From Trematomus loennbergii (lineage: Eukaryota > Chordata > Actinopteri > Perciformes > Nototheniidae): DNA of 64,000 bases. Positions 48,146 through 61,611 of the stretch are shown here, piece by piece. The stretch is from contig JAAOOA010000352.1 of the NCBI GenBank assembly GCA_012861695.1, forward strand, positions 182,501 through 246,500. The letters run 5' to 3'. The notes beneath the pieces are model-generated. The model had not been told where the DNA came from, searched no databases, and worked only from the letters and a program-made list of their open reading frames with translations. Numbering within the stretch: the stretch's first letter is position 1; each line of letters begins with the position of its first letter. The position numbers were made by a program, and so were the translations under genes.

Positions 48146-48775
48146 GAAAATTCTCAGATAACAATTACACCTTGAGGTGGATAGCCAATCCTCACCTTGT
48201 GTAAACAGTGTCACAGCTCTCTGTCAATCAGAGTTATTTGTCTGTCTGCATTTCTTTTTTTATAAAACATATCAATAAACAGACTGAGCAGGAGATAAAA
48301 GCAACTCAGAAAATAATAATAATAATGCCAATCATGGATGAGGAAGGTGACAGTAATCCTCAATTCAACATCAATATTTATATACACATCTCAATATTAA
48401 CTTTACTTGAATACACAGAGCAAGATGTACAAATATTTTTTTAAAAGAACAATTTTAAAGTGGTGCAAATAGCACTCTCGTAACAGTGCCGAAACTGGTG
48501 AAAAATGAACACCCAGCTATTCTAAATCTCCCAGTGCCACAAACAACAAAGACACTATAAAAGATGGAGGCTTTGCACTGCTCTCCAAACAGGGAATATC
48601 ATTGGGTGGTTTGGATAAAGAGTGCACTGCACAAACCCTACAGTATATTTGGTAATGCATGAGTGTAGCCATTTGCTTTGAACCTACAATTACAAAAAAG
48701 CATATGGAAAATGAAAGTTGAAAAACAAAATATTTGATAAGAAAACTTGACACTTGTTCACATGTTGTTCACCTC

Positions 48776-49082
48776 TTATGCAAACAGCTTGATTTGCAGC
48801 TGCTGTATTTTTGCATTCAGCTTGTGCCCATCCAAGTTCATTACGACCTTCTGTAGAAACTCGAAGGTGTACTTCAGGTTGTCCTGGAAGCTGAGATCAA
48901 GGGCATACATGAGCCCCGAGAGCATGATGAGTCCCACAATGACGCTGCCTACGTTTTCCATGACTTTAATGCCTTCCATAACAATTCCCACGTCCTCTGG
49001 CCCCCCATCCCCGTTTCTTCGGATCGTGTAAATCCCCATGACTGTTGGAAATGTCCCTCTCTGCATCCTCAGCGGCGGAGGC
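48776..49082 (-). CDS. SAMD3-like C-terminal exon, antisense in NLR intron, copy B
   Basis: Same exon as 8409-8715, with no indel and a single residue difference (DLSFQDN here, DLSFPDN in copy A). Gln is the less disruptive residue in this predicted helix. A - strand acceptor and the poly(A) signal are kept. Similarity to SAMD3-like C-termini is from memory and needs a database check. Confidence 0.6.
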
Positions 49083-49643
49083 CTGAAAAACAACACAAAC
49101 ACACAACACTTATGTTAAGTAAAAAGCTGAACCCCACAAACAGAAAACTGTGTGTGAAAATATAAATAAGCATTCTTAAACCATCAACTGCAGTTTAGAG
49201 AAGCACATTGCCTGCCTGCACTAAGGCCAGGAGAGGTGACAGACCTGCAGAGCTTCATGATAGAAAATGGCGGCGCTTGCAGGGGCATGCAGGCTCCGCC
49301 CCCTATACTGTTACCTCATGCTCTTTAATTACTCTTTGCATTGTTTTTGGTTGGATATAAACTGAATTTCGGTGTACTGTGTTCAATGACAATAACATGA
49401 AATCTAATATAATACAATCTACTGATCTCCATTATCCAGCAGGTATTCAATGCTACCCACATGTAGCAAGCTAGCTTCTAGCTAACAGTTATCTGGCGAG
49501 GTATAGCTAGCTTGCCGTTTAGACCCAACTAAAAACGGAGCAAAATATAACACGGTGGTTTCAAATATTCTTGTCGATATTATGAAAAGGCATTACTTGG
49601 AAACAGGGTACGTTCTAAACTACTAGAAAAAATAAATACTTAC

Positions 49644-49709
49644 CAAAGAATAGACTTTCCAGTCAGTGTCAGACAAAAGGCGGTAAATGACAGAACGGAT
49701 GTTGCGCAT
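49644..49709 (-). CDS. Candidate 5' exon of the antisense unit, copy B
   Basis: Identical frame MRNIRSVIYRLLSDTDWKVY and donor as at 9870-9935. The intervening sequence to the terminal exon is about 560 bp here against 1150 bp in copy A. 49083-49643 holds no other exon. Confidence 0.3.
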
Positions 49710-49949
49710 GTGCAAAGGGGCGGTCCCCAGATGAAAACAATTCATTTTGAGTTGATCTGTCCTAAATACATTTAATAAGTGAATTGATTAATGTAATTTG
49801 TGTAAAACTAATCAACTATACTTAGGTTTATTTCTTAAATAAAAATATTTAATAAAGCGAAAAAAAAAAGTATTGTGTCAAGTCTATGAAGGGCTTGAAT
49901 CATTTGTGTGAGAGTGATGTAATGTCCATGTTTCCACGTTGCTCTAACA

Positions 49950-50352
49950 CCCCCCTGTCCAAATGCAGAACACAGACAGGGAAGCAGGAATCCAGGTAAT
50001 TACCAAAACAAGCTTTATTCCAAAAAGCTGATTAGAAACAAAGAAAACTACCAAACATTAACGGGTGAAACAAGAACAAAGTCACGGACAGGAACCTGAG
50101 GGTTACAGTGACGACAATCGGACAAGGAACACAAGGGAAAGCAAGACTAAATACACAGAAGGGTAATCACAAGACAAGACACAGCTGGAGAGGGAAGGTG
50201 ATATACAATAACACAATCAGGCACAGGAGAGAAACTAAAGACAAGAAGTAAAACTAGACAAGACAGGAAGTAACAGACATAACATGGGGTGAACACTTTT
50301 CAAAATAAAAGTGGAGAATATCAACATAAACCCATAACCATGACACCTCCTT
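49950..50352. repeat. Dispersed repeat before the B30.2 linker, copy B (full version)
   Basis: Longer version of 10170-10372, containing the 206 bases lost in copy A. Purine-rich, no coding capacity, similar in style to 4041-4475. Confidence 0.5.
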
Positions 50353-50359
50353 CTTTCAG

Positions 50360-50406
50360 GATGGAGCCTGGTGGAGTCCGATGGTTGAGACCCGGTCTGA
50401 GGAAGT
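50360..50406 (+). CDS. NLRC3-like B: linker exon before PRY-SPRY
   Basis: Encodes MEPGGVRWLRPGLRK (TTG for CTG is silent). Same splice sites and phases as 10381-10427. Confidence 0.8.
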
Positions 50407-50532
50407 GTGAGTGTGGTTTAATTTGATTCATGAAAACAAAGCAGCCACCATCTTGAAATGTAACCTTCATCATCAAAGTGTCAATAAATGAACAGCTGAT
50501 AGATTAATAACTGTTGCTGTTCCTCTCATCAG

Positions 50533-51106
50533 ATTCCTGTGAACTCTCACTCGACACAAACACAGCACACAGAAAACTCAAACTGTCTGACAACAACAGG
50601 ACGGTGACATGTGTGGGAGAGGAGCAGCCATATCCTGATCATCCAGAGAGGTTTGACTACTGGGAACAGCTGATGTGCAGAGAAGCTCTGACTGGTTGCT
50701 GTTACTGGGAGGTCGAGTGGAGAGGAGGGGTTCATATAGCAGTGACTTACAGAGGAATCAGGAGGAGAGGAGAGAGTGGGGACTGTGTGTTTGGAATGAA
50801 TGATCAGTCCTGGAGTCTGGACTGCTCTGATGGTCGTTACTCTGTCTGGCACAATAAGAGAAAACACACATCTCCTCCTCCACCTCCTCCTCCTCCTCCC
50901 CCTCCTCCTCCTCCTCCTTCTCCTCCTCCTCCTCCTCTCGTAGAGTAGCAGTGTATCTGGATCATCCTGCTGGCTCTCTCTCCTTCTACAGAGTCTCCTC
51001 TGACACACTGATCCACCTCCACACCTTCAGAACCACATCCACTGAACCTCTCTATGCTGGGTTTACAGTTTGGTCTGGTTCCTCAGCGTCTCTGTGTCCT
51101 CTGTAG
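50533..51106 (+). CDS. NLRC3-like B: PRY-SPRY (B30.2) terminal exon, microsatellite frameshift
   Basis: Open from SCELSLDTNTAHRKLKLSDN through CYWEVEWRGGVHIAVTYRGI and DGRYSVWHNKRKHT. Then a CCT-rich microsatellite (50873-50936) is read as a proline run and ends at a stop near 50948. The remainder (VAVYLDHPAGSLSFYRVSSD to SLCPL, stop 51104-51106) lies in another frame. Unlike copy A, the PRY part is intact. The expected domain length is reached only if the repeat length is restored to frame. Confidence 0.83.
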
Positions 51107-51259
51107 GAGGAAGTCTCCTCCTGTTCCAGAGACGTCCTCCCTGCTGCCCAGATAGTTCAGTCTGTACAGGATCACAGCTGATGATAGTTAGCACCAACCT
51201 GAGTCTGAACTATTGATATGAAGTCTGACCATTTTCAGACACTTAGCTAAACCAATCGA

Positions 51260-51350
51260 CTGTGATCACCCTCTGTATAATGTGTACTCCATATACTCGT
51301 ATGGTATTCATACTGTGATCCCCCTCTGTATAATGTGTACTACACGTATG
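51260..51350. repeat. 56-bp minisatellite, about 2 copies, copy B
   Basis: Contracted counterpart of 11250-11690. Confidence 0.85.
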
Positions 51351-51716
51351 CATATAAATCACATGGCAGTCATTGTAACATTAACTTTTACAAAAGAAGC
51401 ATCTAGGGTTAATTAATAAAAGTAAAGAAGTGTAAGAAAAACAAAAGGTATGAAGTTAAAAATGTAACTTGTGTTTACTTATATGCAATGTACTGTATAT
51501 TTGTGGATATGTTAAATATATATGTCTGTTTGGAAGTGTAAATCCAGAAGTACACGTTGGTATACGTCTTGAGTACAAACTGTCATACCAACAATGGCAG
51601 GTTATTCAGAGTTTCAGTCCAACTACAGAGCTTACCTTTGAACGTCTCTTAACTTTTTGAATGCAAATAAACTCAAGCTAACTTGGTTTTTGTGTGGCTT
51701 CTGTTTTACATTCAGG

Positions 51717-51857
51717 ATGTCAGAAGATATATCACATGACATCATGGCTGATCATCCCATTCCTCCAGAGGTTCTGCATTTCATGTTGAACTCTGGAACA
51801 TTTCACTGCACTCAGAAACAGTTTCAATACAATAGAATTATAAAACCTACTAAATAA
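51717..51857 (+). CDS. Conserved 46-residue ORF behind a splice acceptor, copy B
   Basis: Same as 12052-12192 with one residue changed. Acceptor and AATAAA overlap retained. A (TAA)n run of about 30 bp follows at 51884-51914. Product unknown. Confidence 0.25.
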   Translation: MSEDISHDIMADHPIPPEVLHFMLNSGTFHCTQKQFQYNRIIKPTK

Positions 51858-51878
51858 ATGAATACTTAAAACAATGTA

Positions 51879-51916
<38 letters not shown>

Positions 51917-52007
51917 ATAAAGGACCAATTAAAATGGGATATTGCTAGAAAAGGCAATTTAAAGAGAAGTGTCTTCAGCTGTTGTTTAAACATGTCCACT
52001 GAATGAA

Positions 52008-53263
52008 CTAGAAGTACTCAGATCTTGTACTTGAGTAAAAGTAGAAGTACTCAGATCTTGTACTTGAGTAAAAGTAGAAGTACTCAGATCTTGTACTTGA
52101 GTAAAAGTAGAAGTACTCAGATCTTGTACTTGAGTAAAAGTAGATGTACTCATATCTTGTACTTGAGTAAAAGTAGAAGTACTCAGATATTGTCCTTGAG
52201 TAAAAGTAGAAGTACTCAGATCTTGTACTTGAGTAAAAGTAGAAGTACTCAGATCTTGTACTTGAGTAAAAGTAGAAGTACTCAGATCTTGTACTTGAGT
52301 AAAAGTAGAAGTACTCAGATCTTGTACTTGAGTAAAAGTAGAAGTATTCAGATCTTGTACTTGAGTAAAAGTAGAAGTATTCAGATCTTGTACTTGAGTA
52401 AAAGTAGAAGTACTCAGATCTTGTACTTGAGTAAAAGTAGAAGTACTCAGATATTGTCCTTGAGTAAAAGTAGAAGTACTCAGATCTTGTACTTGAGTAA
52501 AAGTAGAAGTACTCAGATCTTGTACTTGAGTAAAAGTAGAAGTACTCAGATCTTGTACTTGAGTAAAAGTAGAAGTACTCAGATCTTGTACTTGAGTAAA
52601 AGTAGAAGTATTCAGATCTTGTACTTGAGTAAAAGTAGAAGTATTCAGATCTTGTACTTGAGTAAAAGTAGAAGTACTCAGATCTTGTACTTGAGTAAAA
52701 GTACAAGTACTCAGATCTTGTACTTGAGTAAAAGTAGAAGTACTCAGATCTTGTAATTGAGTAAAAGTAGAAGCACTCAGATCTTGTACTTGAGTAAAAG
52801 TAGAAGTACTCAGATCTTGTTCTTGAGTAAAAGTAGAAGTACTCAGATCTTATACTTGAGTAAAAGTAGAAGTACTCAGATCTTGTTCTTGAGTAAAAGT
52901 AGAAGTACTCAGATCTTGTACTTGAGTAAAAGTAGAAGTACTCAGATCTTGTACTTGAGTAAAAGTAGAAGTACTCAGATCTTGTACTTGAGTAAAAGTA
53001 GAAGTACTCAGATCTTGTTCTTGAGTAAAAGTAGAAGTACTCAGATCTTGTACTTGAGTAAAGTAGAAGTACTCAGATCTTGTTCTTGAGTAAAAGTAGA
53101 AGTACTCAGATCTTGTACTTGAGTAAAAGTAGAAGTACTCAGATCTTATACTTGAGTAAAAGTAGAAGTACTCAGATCTTGTACTTGAGTAAAGTAGAAG
53201 TACTCAGATCTTGTACTTGAGTAAAAGTAGAAGTACTCAGATCTTGTACTTGAGTAAAAGTGC
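52008..53263. repeat. 33-bp minisatellite, about 38 units, copy B
   Basis: Same unit as 12345-14357 but shorter, more homogeneous and all in one orientation. Blocks such as 52180-52440 and 52440-52680 repeat each other, pointing to recent amplification in groups of units. Confidence 0.95.
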
Positions 53264-53596
53264 TGCTGCTGCCTGTAATGTGTGTGAGATCCTGCTTCAG
53301 TCACGACTCCCTGAAAGGATGCTGTGACTCACAGACACCAAACTACACTCAGAAAGATTCACATTTAAAACAAAATGAGTTTTCCTCTGTTCTTCTGGCA
53401 CGGAGAAGCCCCACTCGAGTTCATGATACATGTTTCCTGAAATACATCTGATAAAACGAGTGTTATAACAGATTCAAATGGAAATAAAGGGGGTGGGGCT
53501 GTCATTCAATTCCAGCTGTGATGATGTGCTTAGTGGCCATGTGGTGACGTCATCCGGTTCTAGGCGGTCACTCAGATTGCCTGTGCAGAATACCAC

Positions 53597-54763
<1,167 letters not shown>

Positions 54764-55045
54764 TCAACTGCGCATGCTCAGTGGGCCCACATCCGGGTAC
54801 TTTGTGACTCCACAGCCTCTCTATTCTGTCTTCATGCACCAGTGAGCGAGTCTCATAGGAATGAACGGAGCTCCGCCTCTCTCTCTTTTCTCGTCCATGG
54901 TTACAAACACCACTCTCATCCACACACACAGCGGGTTAGCCTCGGTTAGCTTAGCTTCTCCAAACCGGTTGTGTGATTTGTTTCTCCGATGTGTTGCCGG
55001 GATCCTCGTTGAAGTAACGGATTGATCTGCCTCCCCTCCTCGGCC
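54764..55045 (+). promoter_or_regulatory. Probable promoter and 5' UTR of pyridoxal kinase exon 1, copy B
   Basis: Same as 15885-16166, with GCGCATGC at 54770 and CCATGGTTAC at 54896. Confidence 0.4.
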
Positions 55046-55126
55046 ATGGAGTGCCGTGTCCTGTCCATACAGAGCCATGTAGTCCGGGGGTATGTGGGCA
55101 ACAAGAGCGCCTCTTTCCCATTGCAG
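55046..55126 (+). CDS. pdxk: Pyridoxal kinase exon 1, copy B
   Basis: Identical 27 residues ([18 protein letters not shown]) with the same start and GTAAAT donor as copy A. No later pdxk exon is seen before the window ends. If the functional gene continues downstream of the second satellite, this copy would be the live first exon and copy A a duplicate, but that cannot be decided here. Confidence 0.85.
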
Positions 55127-55214
55127 GTAAATACAAACCGCATGCACCCATTATCGGACACCTTGCAGCCGCTTCGGACGCGACCCCGTCGGTCACGCTG
55201 CTCCAGAACATCTG

Positions 55215-55680
55215 ATACTAAACCCACTCATGTTAATGCCATTATTGTGAAGCAATATGCAAATAACATGATAGGCTACTACAAACGGTAATCCGCCTGA
55301 AACCGTGTCTGTTTGAGTTAATATGTGTTAGTTGTATTAAAAAAAGGCCGTAAATGATTGTTATAATGTGGTTAAACCCCAAATAACAGCTTCAAATGTC
55401 CGGCTATACACCTGCCGACAGGTGTTTCCAGACAACCCAAAATGGACCATGGCATTACATTATAAACCCACTCGTGTTAATGCTATTTCTGTGAATAATG
55501 TGCAAATTACATCATAATACAAACCAGCCATCCGCCTCACACCGTGTCTGTTTGACGGTGTGCGTTGGTTCTATTCCCCTGACGGGTTTATAGTAAACAG
55601 CGGTTGTGAAACTGTGTAAAAACCCCAGATTACAGCTTCAAATGTCAGGCAGTAAACGTGAGGACAGGTGTTCCCCATCC
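55215..55680. repeat. Diverged tandem duplication in pdxk intron 1, copy B
   Basis: Same two halves as at 16336-16800. The following 55681-56251 is noncoding, AT-rich, ending in CA-rich DNA. Confidence 0.7.
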
Positions 55681-56637
55681 ACATCTGTCCTCCTCTGCCT
55701 TTAACCCTTTCAGGACCTCACGGTTACTGCTTGACATTTCTACCTGTTATTTGGGCTTTTTCCACATTCCCCTTTACATCCAATAGTATTCCTATTTAGA
55801 TGAACAGTTTCTTTAACAAGGGGTCACAACATGTAGAAGGTCTCAAATCCCCAAAAATTCAACATGAGAATATGAAAAACTAAATGTATAGAAATAAAAT
55901 CAATAATAACAATGACAACATAAATAACACAGGTATAACACAAATACAATAAAATGGGTTTTATATAAGGTCATCCTACATATTAGAATAATACAGTCCA
56001 AATATTTAGGAAAAATATCCATATACCAGAACATTTCAAAAATAAAAATTCCTCATTTTAAAGAAGCCATATGATATTATTTTGGAGTGTCACACAGTCC
56101 AGTTCCTTTTATGCAGCCTTTATAATCCTTCTAAACTAGCCTTTTTTACTATAAACACACAGAAGATTAGAACAAAGAAACACACACACTCACATACACA
56201 TAACACTCACACATACACACACTAACACACTCAGAAAAACTCACACACTGACCCCTCGATTCCACCGGGTCCGTCTGCGTTGCGTCACGGCTGCGCCGCG
56301 GTTTTGGTCCGACCTCCTCCGGCGTCATACCCTACCGGGGGCGTTTCAGAAGCATTTCAGAAGCGGAGAGTCTTGCTTGCCGGCTCGCAGTTTTTGTTGA
56401 TTTGGGCATATTTCCTGGACAGGCTACTTTGTACAGACAAAGTTAATAATAATTGTAATATTCCAGTTATAAACCCTTACGCAAAGAAAATATATTTCCC
56501 CATATATTAACTGTCAATATATTGCATTATTTTGTTTTCTGATTTACTGGTTAATTGAAAAGATTTAATAAAGGAATCTTGCTGTTGGCTACACCAAGTG
56601 ATACTGATTAATAATCAACATGAAAAACATATTTATT

Positions 56638-57078
56638 CATATCTACAAAATATATTGAAAATATATTGAAGATATATAGAATAATATATTGTGTTAATAT
56701 TACAATATATATATATTGAATAATATATTGTGATAATATATTTTACAATATATATATATTGAATAATATATTGTGATAATATATTGTAATATATGGGATA
56801 ATACATCAGTAATTGCCGCTTTCCATATATTGAGTAATATATGTAAATATATATAATATATTGGTTGTGTATATATGTGAACATACATTTTACTATATAT
56901 TAACATTTATATGGGGACATGTACTATATATATTCACAATATATGGGGACATGTATGCTCTATATATTCACATTATATGGGGACATGTATGCAGATATAT
57001 TCACAATTATATGGGGACATGTACTATATATATCACAATTATATGGGGACATGTATGCACTATATATATTCAGATTTA
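56638..57078. repeat. ATATATTG and ATATGGGGACATGTA repeats
   Basis: 56640-56850 repeats TTGAATAATATATTGTGATA-like units. 56909-57075 has five copies of ATATGGGGACATGTA spaced 33-42 bp and separated by TATATATTCACA. They lie in the left subterminal zone of the 6-kb element and could be protein-binding arrays or plain minisatellite. Confidence 0.75.
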
Positions 57079-57170
57079 TAAAAGACCATGTACGTACCAT
57101 ATATTCTGAACATGAGTGCAATATATGTTCACAATGAGGAGAAATGCATGTTCTGATAAAAAAAATCTTT

Positions 57171-58105
57171 CATTTCATTTCAAACCTTTATTTATGCAGG
57201 TGAATCCCATTGAGATCATTGATCTCTTTTTCAAGGGTGACCTGCTGCAAGTAGGTTCCACATGAATACATATAAACATAACAGAAAAACAAAAAAGGAC
57301 ATCATACAGCATATTTACAGTGACTACAGTTTACATAGCTAGTAACATTTACAGGTTCCAACAGTTTCCGATTGGATAGTATCTATCCTTGCTTTAAAAA
57401 CATTTAGCGGAACCAAATTGCTCAGACTGTTCCAAGTTAGCGGAGCTGCGCATCTAAATGCTATCTTCCCTAAGACAGTCCTAGCAGTTGGCACATTTAA
57501 TAAAACCACAGCATTCGATCTCAGGCAGTAGCCACTTACAATTCGCCGTGAGATCAGGGAGCAGATGTAGGAAGGAAGTTTCCCTAACATGGCTTTGTAT
57601 ATAAAAATGTACCAGTGACTGAGCCTCCGTACAGTTAGTGAAGGCAAACCTGCCCTTGCATACAGGGTACAGTGATGGGTTAATACTTTACAGTTTGTCA
57701 CAAATCTCAGTGCACTGTGATAGGCGGCATCTAACTTGACCAGGCAATTGGCAGGTGCATTCATATAGATCAGATCACCATAGTCCAGTACAGGTAAAAA
57801 GGTCACAGTGACTAGCCTTTTTCTGGCCTCAAGTGAGAAACAGGACTTGTTCCTGGAAAAGAAACCTAGCCTAACCCTCAGTTTTTTAAGCAGGTTATTG
57901 ACATGAAGTTTAAAAGTGAGACAATCATCAAGCCAGATACCAAGGTATTTGTAACAGGTAACCACTTCAAGTTTTATTCCTTGCGTAGTTACAATATCTA
58001 AAACAGGCTCTGGTGTCTTTTTAGCTTTTGAAAAGAGCATTACCTTGGTTTTATCAACATTTAAAAGAAGCTTAAGCGCTGAGAGCTGAGTCTGAATAAT
58101 GAGAA
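57171..58105 (-). mobile_element. 5'-truncated LINE with reverse-transcriptase C-terminus, copy B
   Basis: Related to 4715-5690 but with one continuous frame of 233 residues (57339-58040): CYKYLGIWLDDCLTF, NLLKKLRVRLGFFSRNKSCF, FLPVLDYGDLIYMNAP, ending GTCKCY. 3' UTR with aaaggtttgaaatgaaatga at 57171-57190. Truncated at the 5' end near 58105. It is at a different locus from the copy A LINE, so a separate insertion. Confidence 0.82.
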
Positions 58106-59283
58106 GCTTAATTTGTTTTTTTCTATCAATGTGTAACAGTTATCAAAATACTCATTAAAAGAAGGACAAGGAACGAATAAAAGAAAAGGCCTATAAACAA
58201 CACATTATGTATGACTCAAGAACATTTTTATGTAATTATGTAATAAAACCCACATTTTGTAATAATCTGCTGCATTCTGTAACAGCCTGAACGCAATATA
58301 AAATAAATGTCCCTGCATTTTGTAATAAATTATTACATTTTGCAATGGTTATTACAAAATGCGTGAGTTGCCCTTTTAAAAAACTGTAATATTCATTATG
58401 TAACCATAACCAAACTGTAAATATATCCCAAAATTGATGTTGATATACATGTTGGCTAATGAATATGGTAACACTTGATCTAGTTTTGGCCAATGAAAGA
58501 TATTCTACTGAAGTATTTTTAAATTATGAGTAAGGATGATTCATGGTTGAATAAATAAATAAACAGTTGTAATGTTATTGTTTGCAACTCATTTTGTAAT
58601 AACCACAGCAATATGTAATAATATATTTCAAAATGTGGCGACATGTATTACATATTTGCATTGAACTTGTTTACTACATAATGGGCAAATTATTACAAAA
58701 GGAGGTGTTATTACATAATGAAGGGAAAATGTATTACATTTTGTATAGGTATAGTTAATAAATGATGCATTGTTATTTCATACAGGGCCAAAAAGAGCAG
58801 TCTGTTATCCTATTTAACAATCTTGTTTTTTGTTTCACCTGGTGACAACTTTAAACATGAGCTGATCACTCATTAAAACAAGTCCGGAACAGGGCCAAAA
58901 AAACAGTCTTGTACCCTATTTGATCGTCAATCTTGTTTTTTTCGTGCCTTTACTCACAAATTCTTGTGTTAATGGATGTTCTTATATCTGATGTCTTGGT
59001 CCCTGGATGGTGGTTTACTACAGCATCTGTGGAACAGAACAATTACAAATAATTAGAAGTTCACAAAAGACAGCAGGAATTATAACAATATCCATAATAT
59101 CTATATTAAAGCATGGGCTGGCTTGGTGAATAATGTGGGAATACAAATAGTGGAAGAATAGGCTTTGTACATTTTCGTCTGAGTGTGGCGCTACTGGTTG
59201 GTATATTTTATGGAATTTGGACCAAGCATCTGCATCTGTAACAGTTCTGTTTAAAACTTTTTTAAATGTAATTGCATTCATCT
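58106..59283. other. AT-rich interior of the 6-kb element with TATTACA words
   Basis: From 58250 to 58760 the words ATTTTGTAATAA, TTATTACAAAA and close variants occur about a dozen times in both orientations. No coding frame recognised. Confidence 0.5.
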
Positions 59284-59287
59284 TTAA

Positions 59288-59665
59288 AGGTGGGGTAGGT
59301 AAGTTTGAGAAACCGGCTCGAGATACACTTTTGTTATATTCCATGGAATGCTCTTAACATCCCGATAGCAATGAATATCTGAAGTGCTTTGACAAAAAAT
59401 CCATAAAAAATATCATCTGTGGAAGCCGTGGTACTGTAAAAAGCACACCAATCATTTTAGCCGGCCCGGCTGAAATGACTGGATGGCCTACCTGCCTGTC
59501 AGCCTTCCATCTGTGCACAAACTTATCTCGTGCCCTCATTGGTCATGTGCGCGTTCGTGTGTGTTGGAGGAGGGGCTCTGTGAGGAAGTGGCAGATTTTT
59601 TCCGGCTGTGTATTTTCAAATTCTAGCGCACTCGAGCGGTTTCTCCAAAATTACCTACCCCACCT
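59288..59665. mobile_element. MITE with TTAA target duplication
   Basis: TIRs AGGTGGGGTAGGTAA / TTACCTACCCCACCT, each preceded or followed by TTAA (59284-59287, 59666-59669). 378 bp, noncoding. TTAA duplications are typical of piggyBac and Kolobok elements; which one is not decided. Confidence 0.82.
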
Positions 59666-59949
59666 TTAAAAGACTACTTTTATTGAATGAGAGTTTTACC
59701 TAGCACAATGAGCCTGGGGTGGTGGGAAGGGAGAACTGGGCCTCGGCATCGGCAGGAGTGGTAGTCGCCTATGAGTATTAGAATTTAGATGAACAAAGGC
59801 ATAGAAAAACCCTGAAATATGTACTGACACAAAGCTACAACCCTCGATTTTGTAAGTAGTAGTAGTAAATACATACGTATATACAATATACAACAATACG
59901 CATAATGCAATTAGCAGTACCAGTAATAAAATAACTGAATAAATAGTAG

Positions 59950-60190
59950 TAGAACCTTTATTTAGCCAGGAAAATCAATTAAGAACAAATTCTTATTACA
60001 ATGATGACCTGACAGGAGGCAAAAGGCGTCCTGAGGGGATGGGGTTTGGGAGGAAAAAAATAAAAAGACAGACTCCGGGCACTACAGAACCCAGGAGACA
60101 ACACAATGACACAGAGCAGAGATGACAGGCATAGCAGTTAAACATATAAAATCTCTAAAACAATATTGCTGTGGTTCAATCTGTCATTAA
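59950..60190 (-). mobile_element. LINE 3' UTR fragment
   Basis: Read on the - strand it ends TTTTCCTGGCTAAATAAAGG, a common 3' end of teleost LINEs. Only the 3' UTR is present. Confidence 0.5.
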
Positions 60191-60309
60191 AATAATATAG
60201 AACATTCATCCATTCAATCCTTCATGGCAAGGATAACTAAGCTGAATAGTGAATAAAGTGATATGTGAAAAGTAAAATGACAGTGAAATTAAATGACAGT
60301 GCGTTCCTT

Positions 60310-60496
60310 ACCACTGCGATCTGGCTCCTCTGTCCTCGTATATTTTGGGTCTGATTCCTCACTACTGATGTCTGCCTCTGCATGGGCCCTCTCTCCTTAT
60401 TTATTCTGTCTCAGTCACCACTGCTATCTGGCTCCTCTGTCCTCTTGACTTGTGGTTCTGCAGGCTTAGTTCGACCTATGAATTTCAACAATGCTC
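60310..60496 (-). pseudogene. Second exon of a decayed transposase-like gene
   Basis: After a - strand acceptor (ATTTTACAG) the frame in phase with the exon at 61612 reads GALLKFIGRTKPAEPQVKRT EEPDSSGD in two consecutive pieces, then a stop. A 27-bp segment (RTEEPD) is repeated 125 bp further on. The style resembles N-termini of ZMYM1/hAT-like transposon-derived proteins. Assignment is tentative. Confidence 0.35.
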
Positions 60497-61611
60497 CTGT
60501 AAAATATATAGATATATAGTATTATGGGTCAACATTAAAATAACATACACTGGAGAGCAAAATGTGAAATGCCATTGACTGTAGGCTACATATTATCCAC
60601 ACAATTGTCAGCAGGGGCAATAACAACTAAAATGTGAACTAACTTGAATGCATTAGTCCACAACACATAGCCTAACGTAGAGTAGAGAATGAATGAATGG
60701 TTTCTGCAAAATACACAGAAATAGAAATAAGGTTCAAATTACAATAACTAACCAGACGATGGTTATTAATAATAAGCAACAGCAATACTAATTGTTGCTA
60801 AAACACATTAGACACGTTGCAAACACACGGCTAATAAAAGCTAAGTTAGCATCTCATCCACACACTATCATAGCTTAACTTAGCTAACTAGCTAGCATTA
60901 GCTCAATTCCTGAACAACATAGAAACTAAAAACGGGACATCAAGACTCATTAACACACTGACTGAGCAGGACACTATGCATACAATCTTATAACATTACC
61001 AACACTAAAGATCTGCATATATGCTCACATTCTTCACGAACGCATTCTCTCTGTGACGATGGTAATTATGCATGTGACGATGCGCAATAATGTCCTGAAC
61101 GCACATGTGTAACCAGCTCGAAGACCCGTAGCTGAACTACTTTAGCTGTCCCTAAATGTGCCTGACTAAAACACGAACGATATAATGCAGATCAAGGAGA
61201 ACAAGGGGAATTTACAAGACATAGACTAACTGTGGTTACATTACTTAACTAGCTCATCATCGTCACCAGTCAGAAAATGTCCGTTAGCCGTGGGGCTAGT
61301 TTTCGCTATGTTAAACTCCATTGACTTATGCTAAAATGTTAGCGATCTAAAGGTCCGCTATTTTTGGCTGTTTTGGGTCGACTTCAGTTGACTGTAAAAT
61401 CGAAAATCTTCGAAATTGAATGTTCACAAAGCTGCGGACCGGTTATACACTCATACACGAGGGAACTAACATAGCTAATTTAACTAACGTTAGCTAATGT
61501 AGCTGGTGTAGTGCCGAGAGACGGGACATACGGATTAAGCAACTAGACTACTTATAGTGTACATGCAGAATTATTTCAATTTAAAATAGTTTTAAATGCT
61601 CACACACATAC
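60497..61611. other. Intron-like stretch between the two transposase-like exons
   Basis: Contains GCTAGC/TTAGCTAA-rich DNA (60830-60905, 61470-61505). No exon or RNA recognised. Confidence 0.4.

Larger units (their letters stand above)
32129..51106 (+). pseudogene. NLRC3-like NLR receptor gene, copy B (complete exon set; frame broken as sequenced)
   Basis: Second tandem copy with all expected exons: start exon 32129-32196, exon 2 in two versions (32861-32965, 34830-34934), 35214-35292, 35408-35636, FISNA-NACHT 43286-45073, LRRs 45896-46068, 46419-46592 and 46939-47112, linker 50360-50406 and B30.2 50533-51106. Phases fit throughout. About six private 1-2 bp indels lie in the NACHT exon, one in LRR exon 1, several in the fourth exon, and a frameshift in the SPRY microsatellite. 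It has three LRR exons against four in copy A. As written it cannot give a full receptor, but most lesions have the intact version in copy A, so sequence error must be excluded first. Confidence 0.88.
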
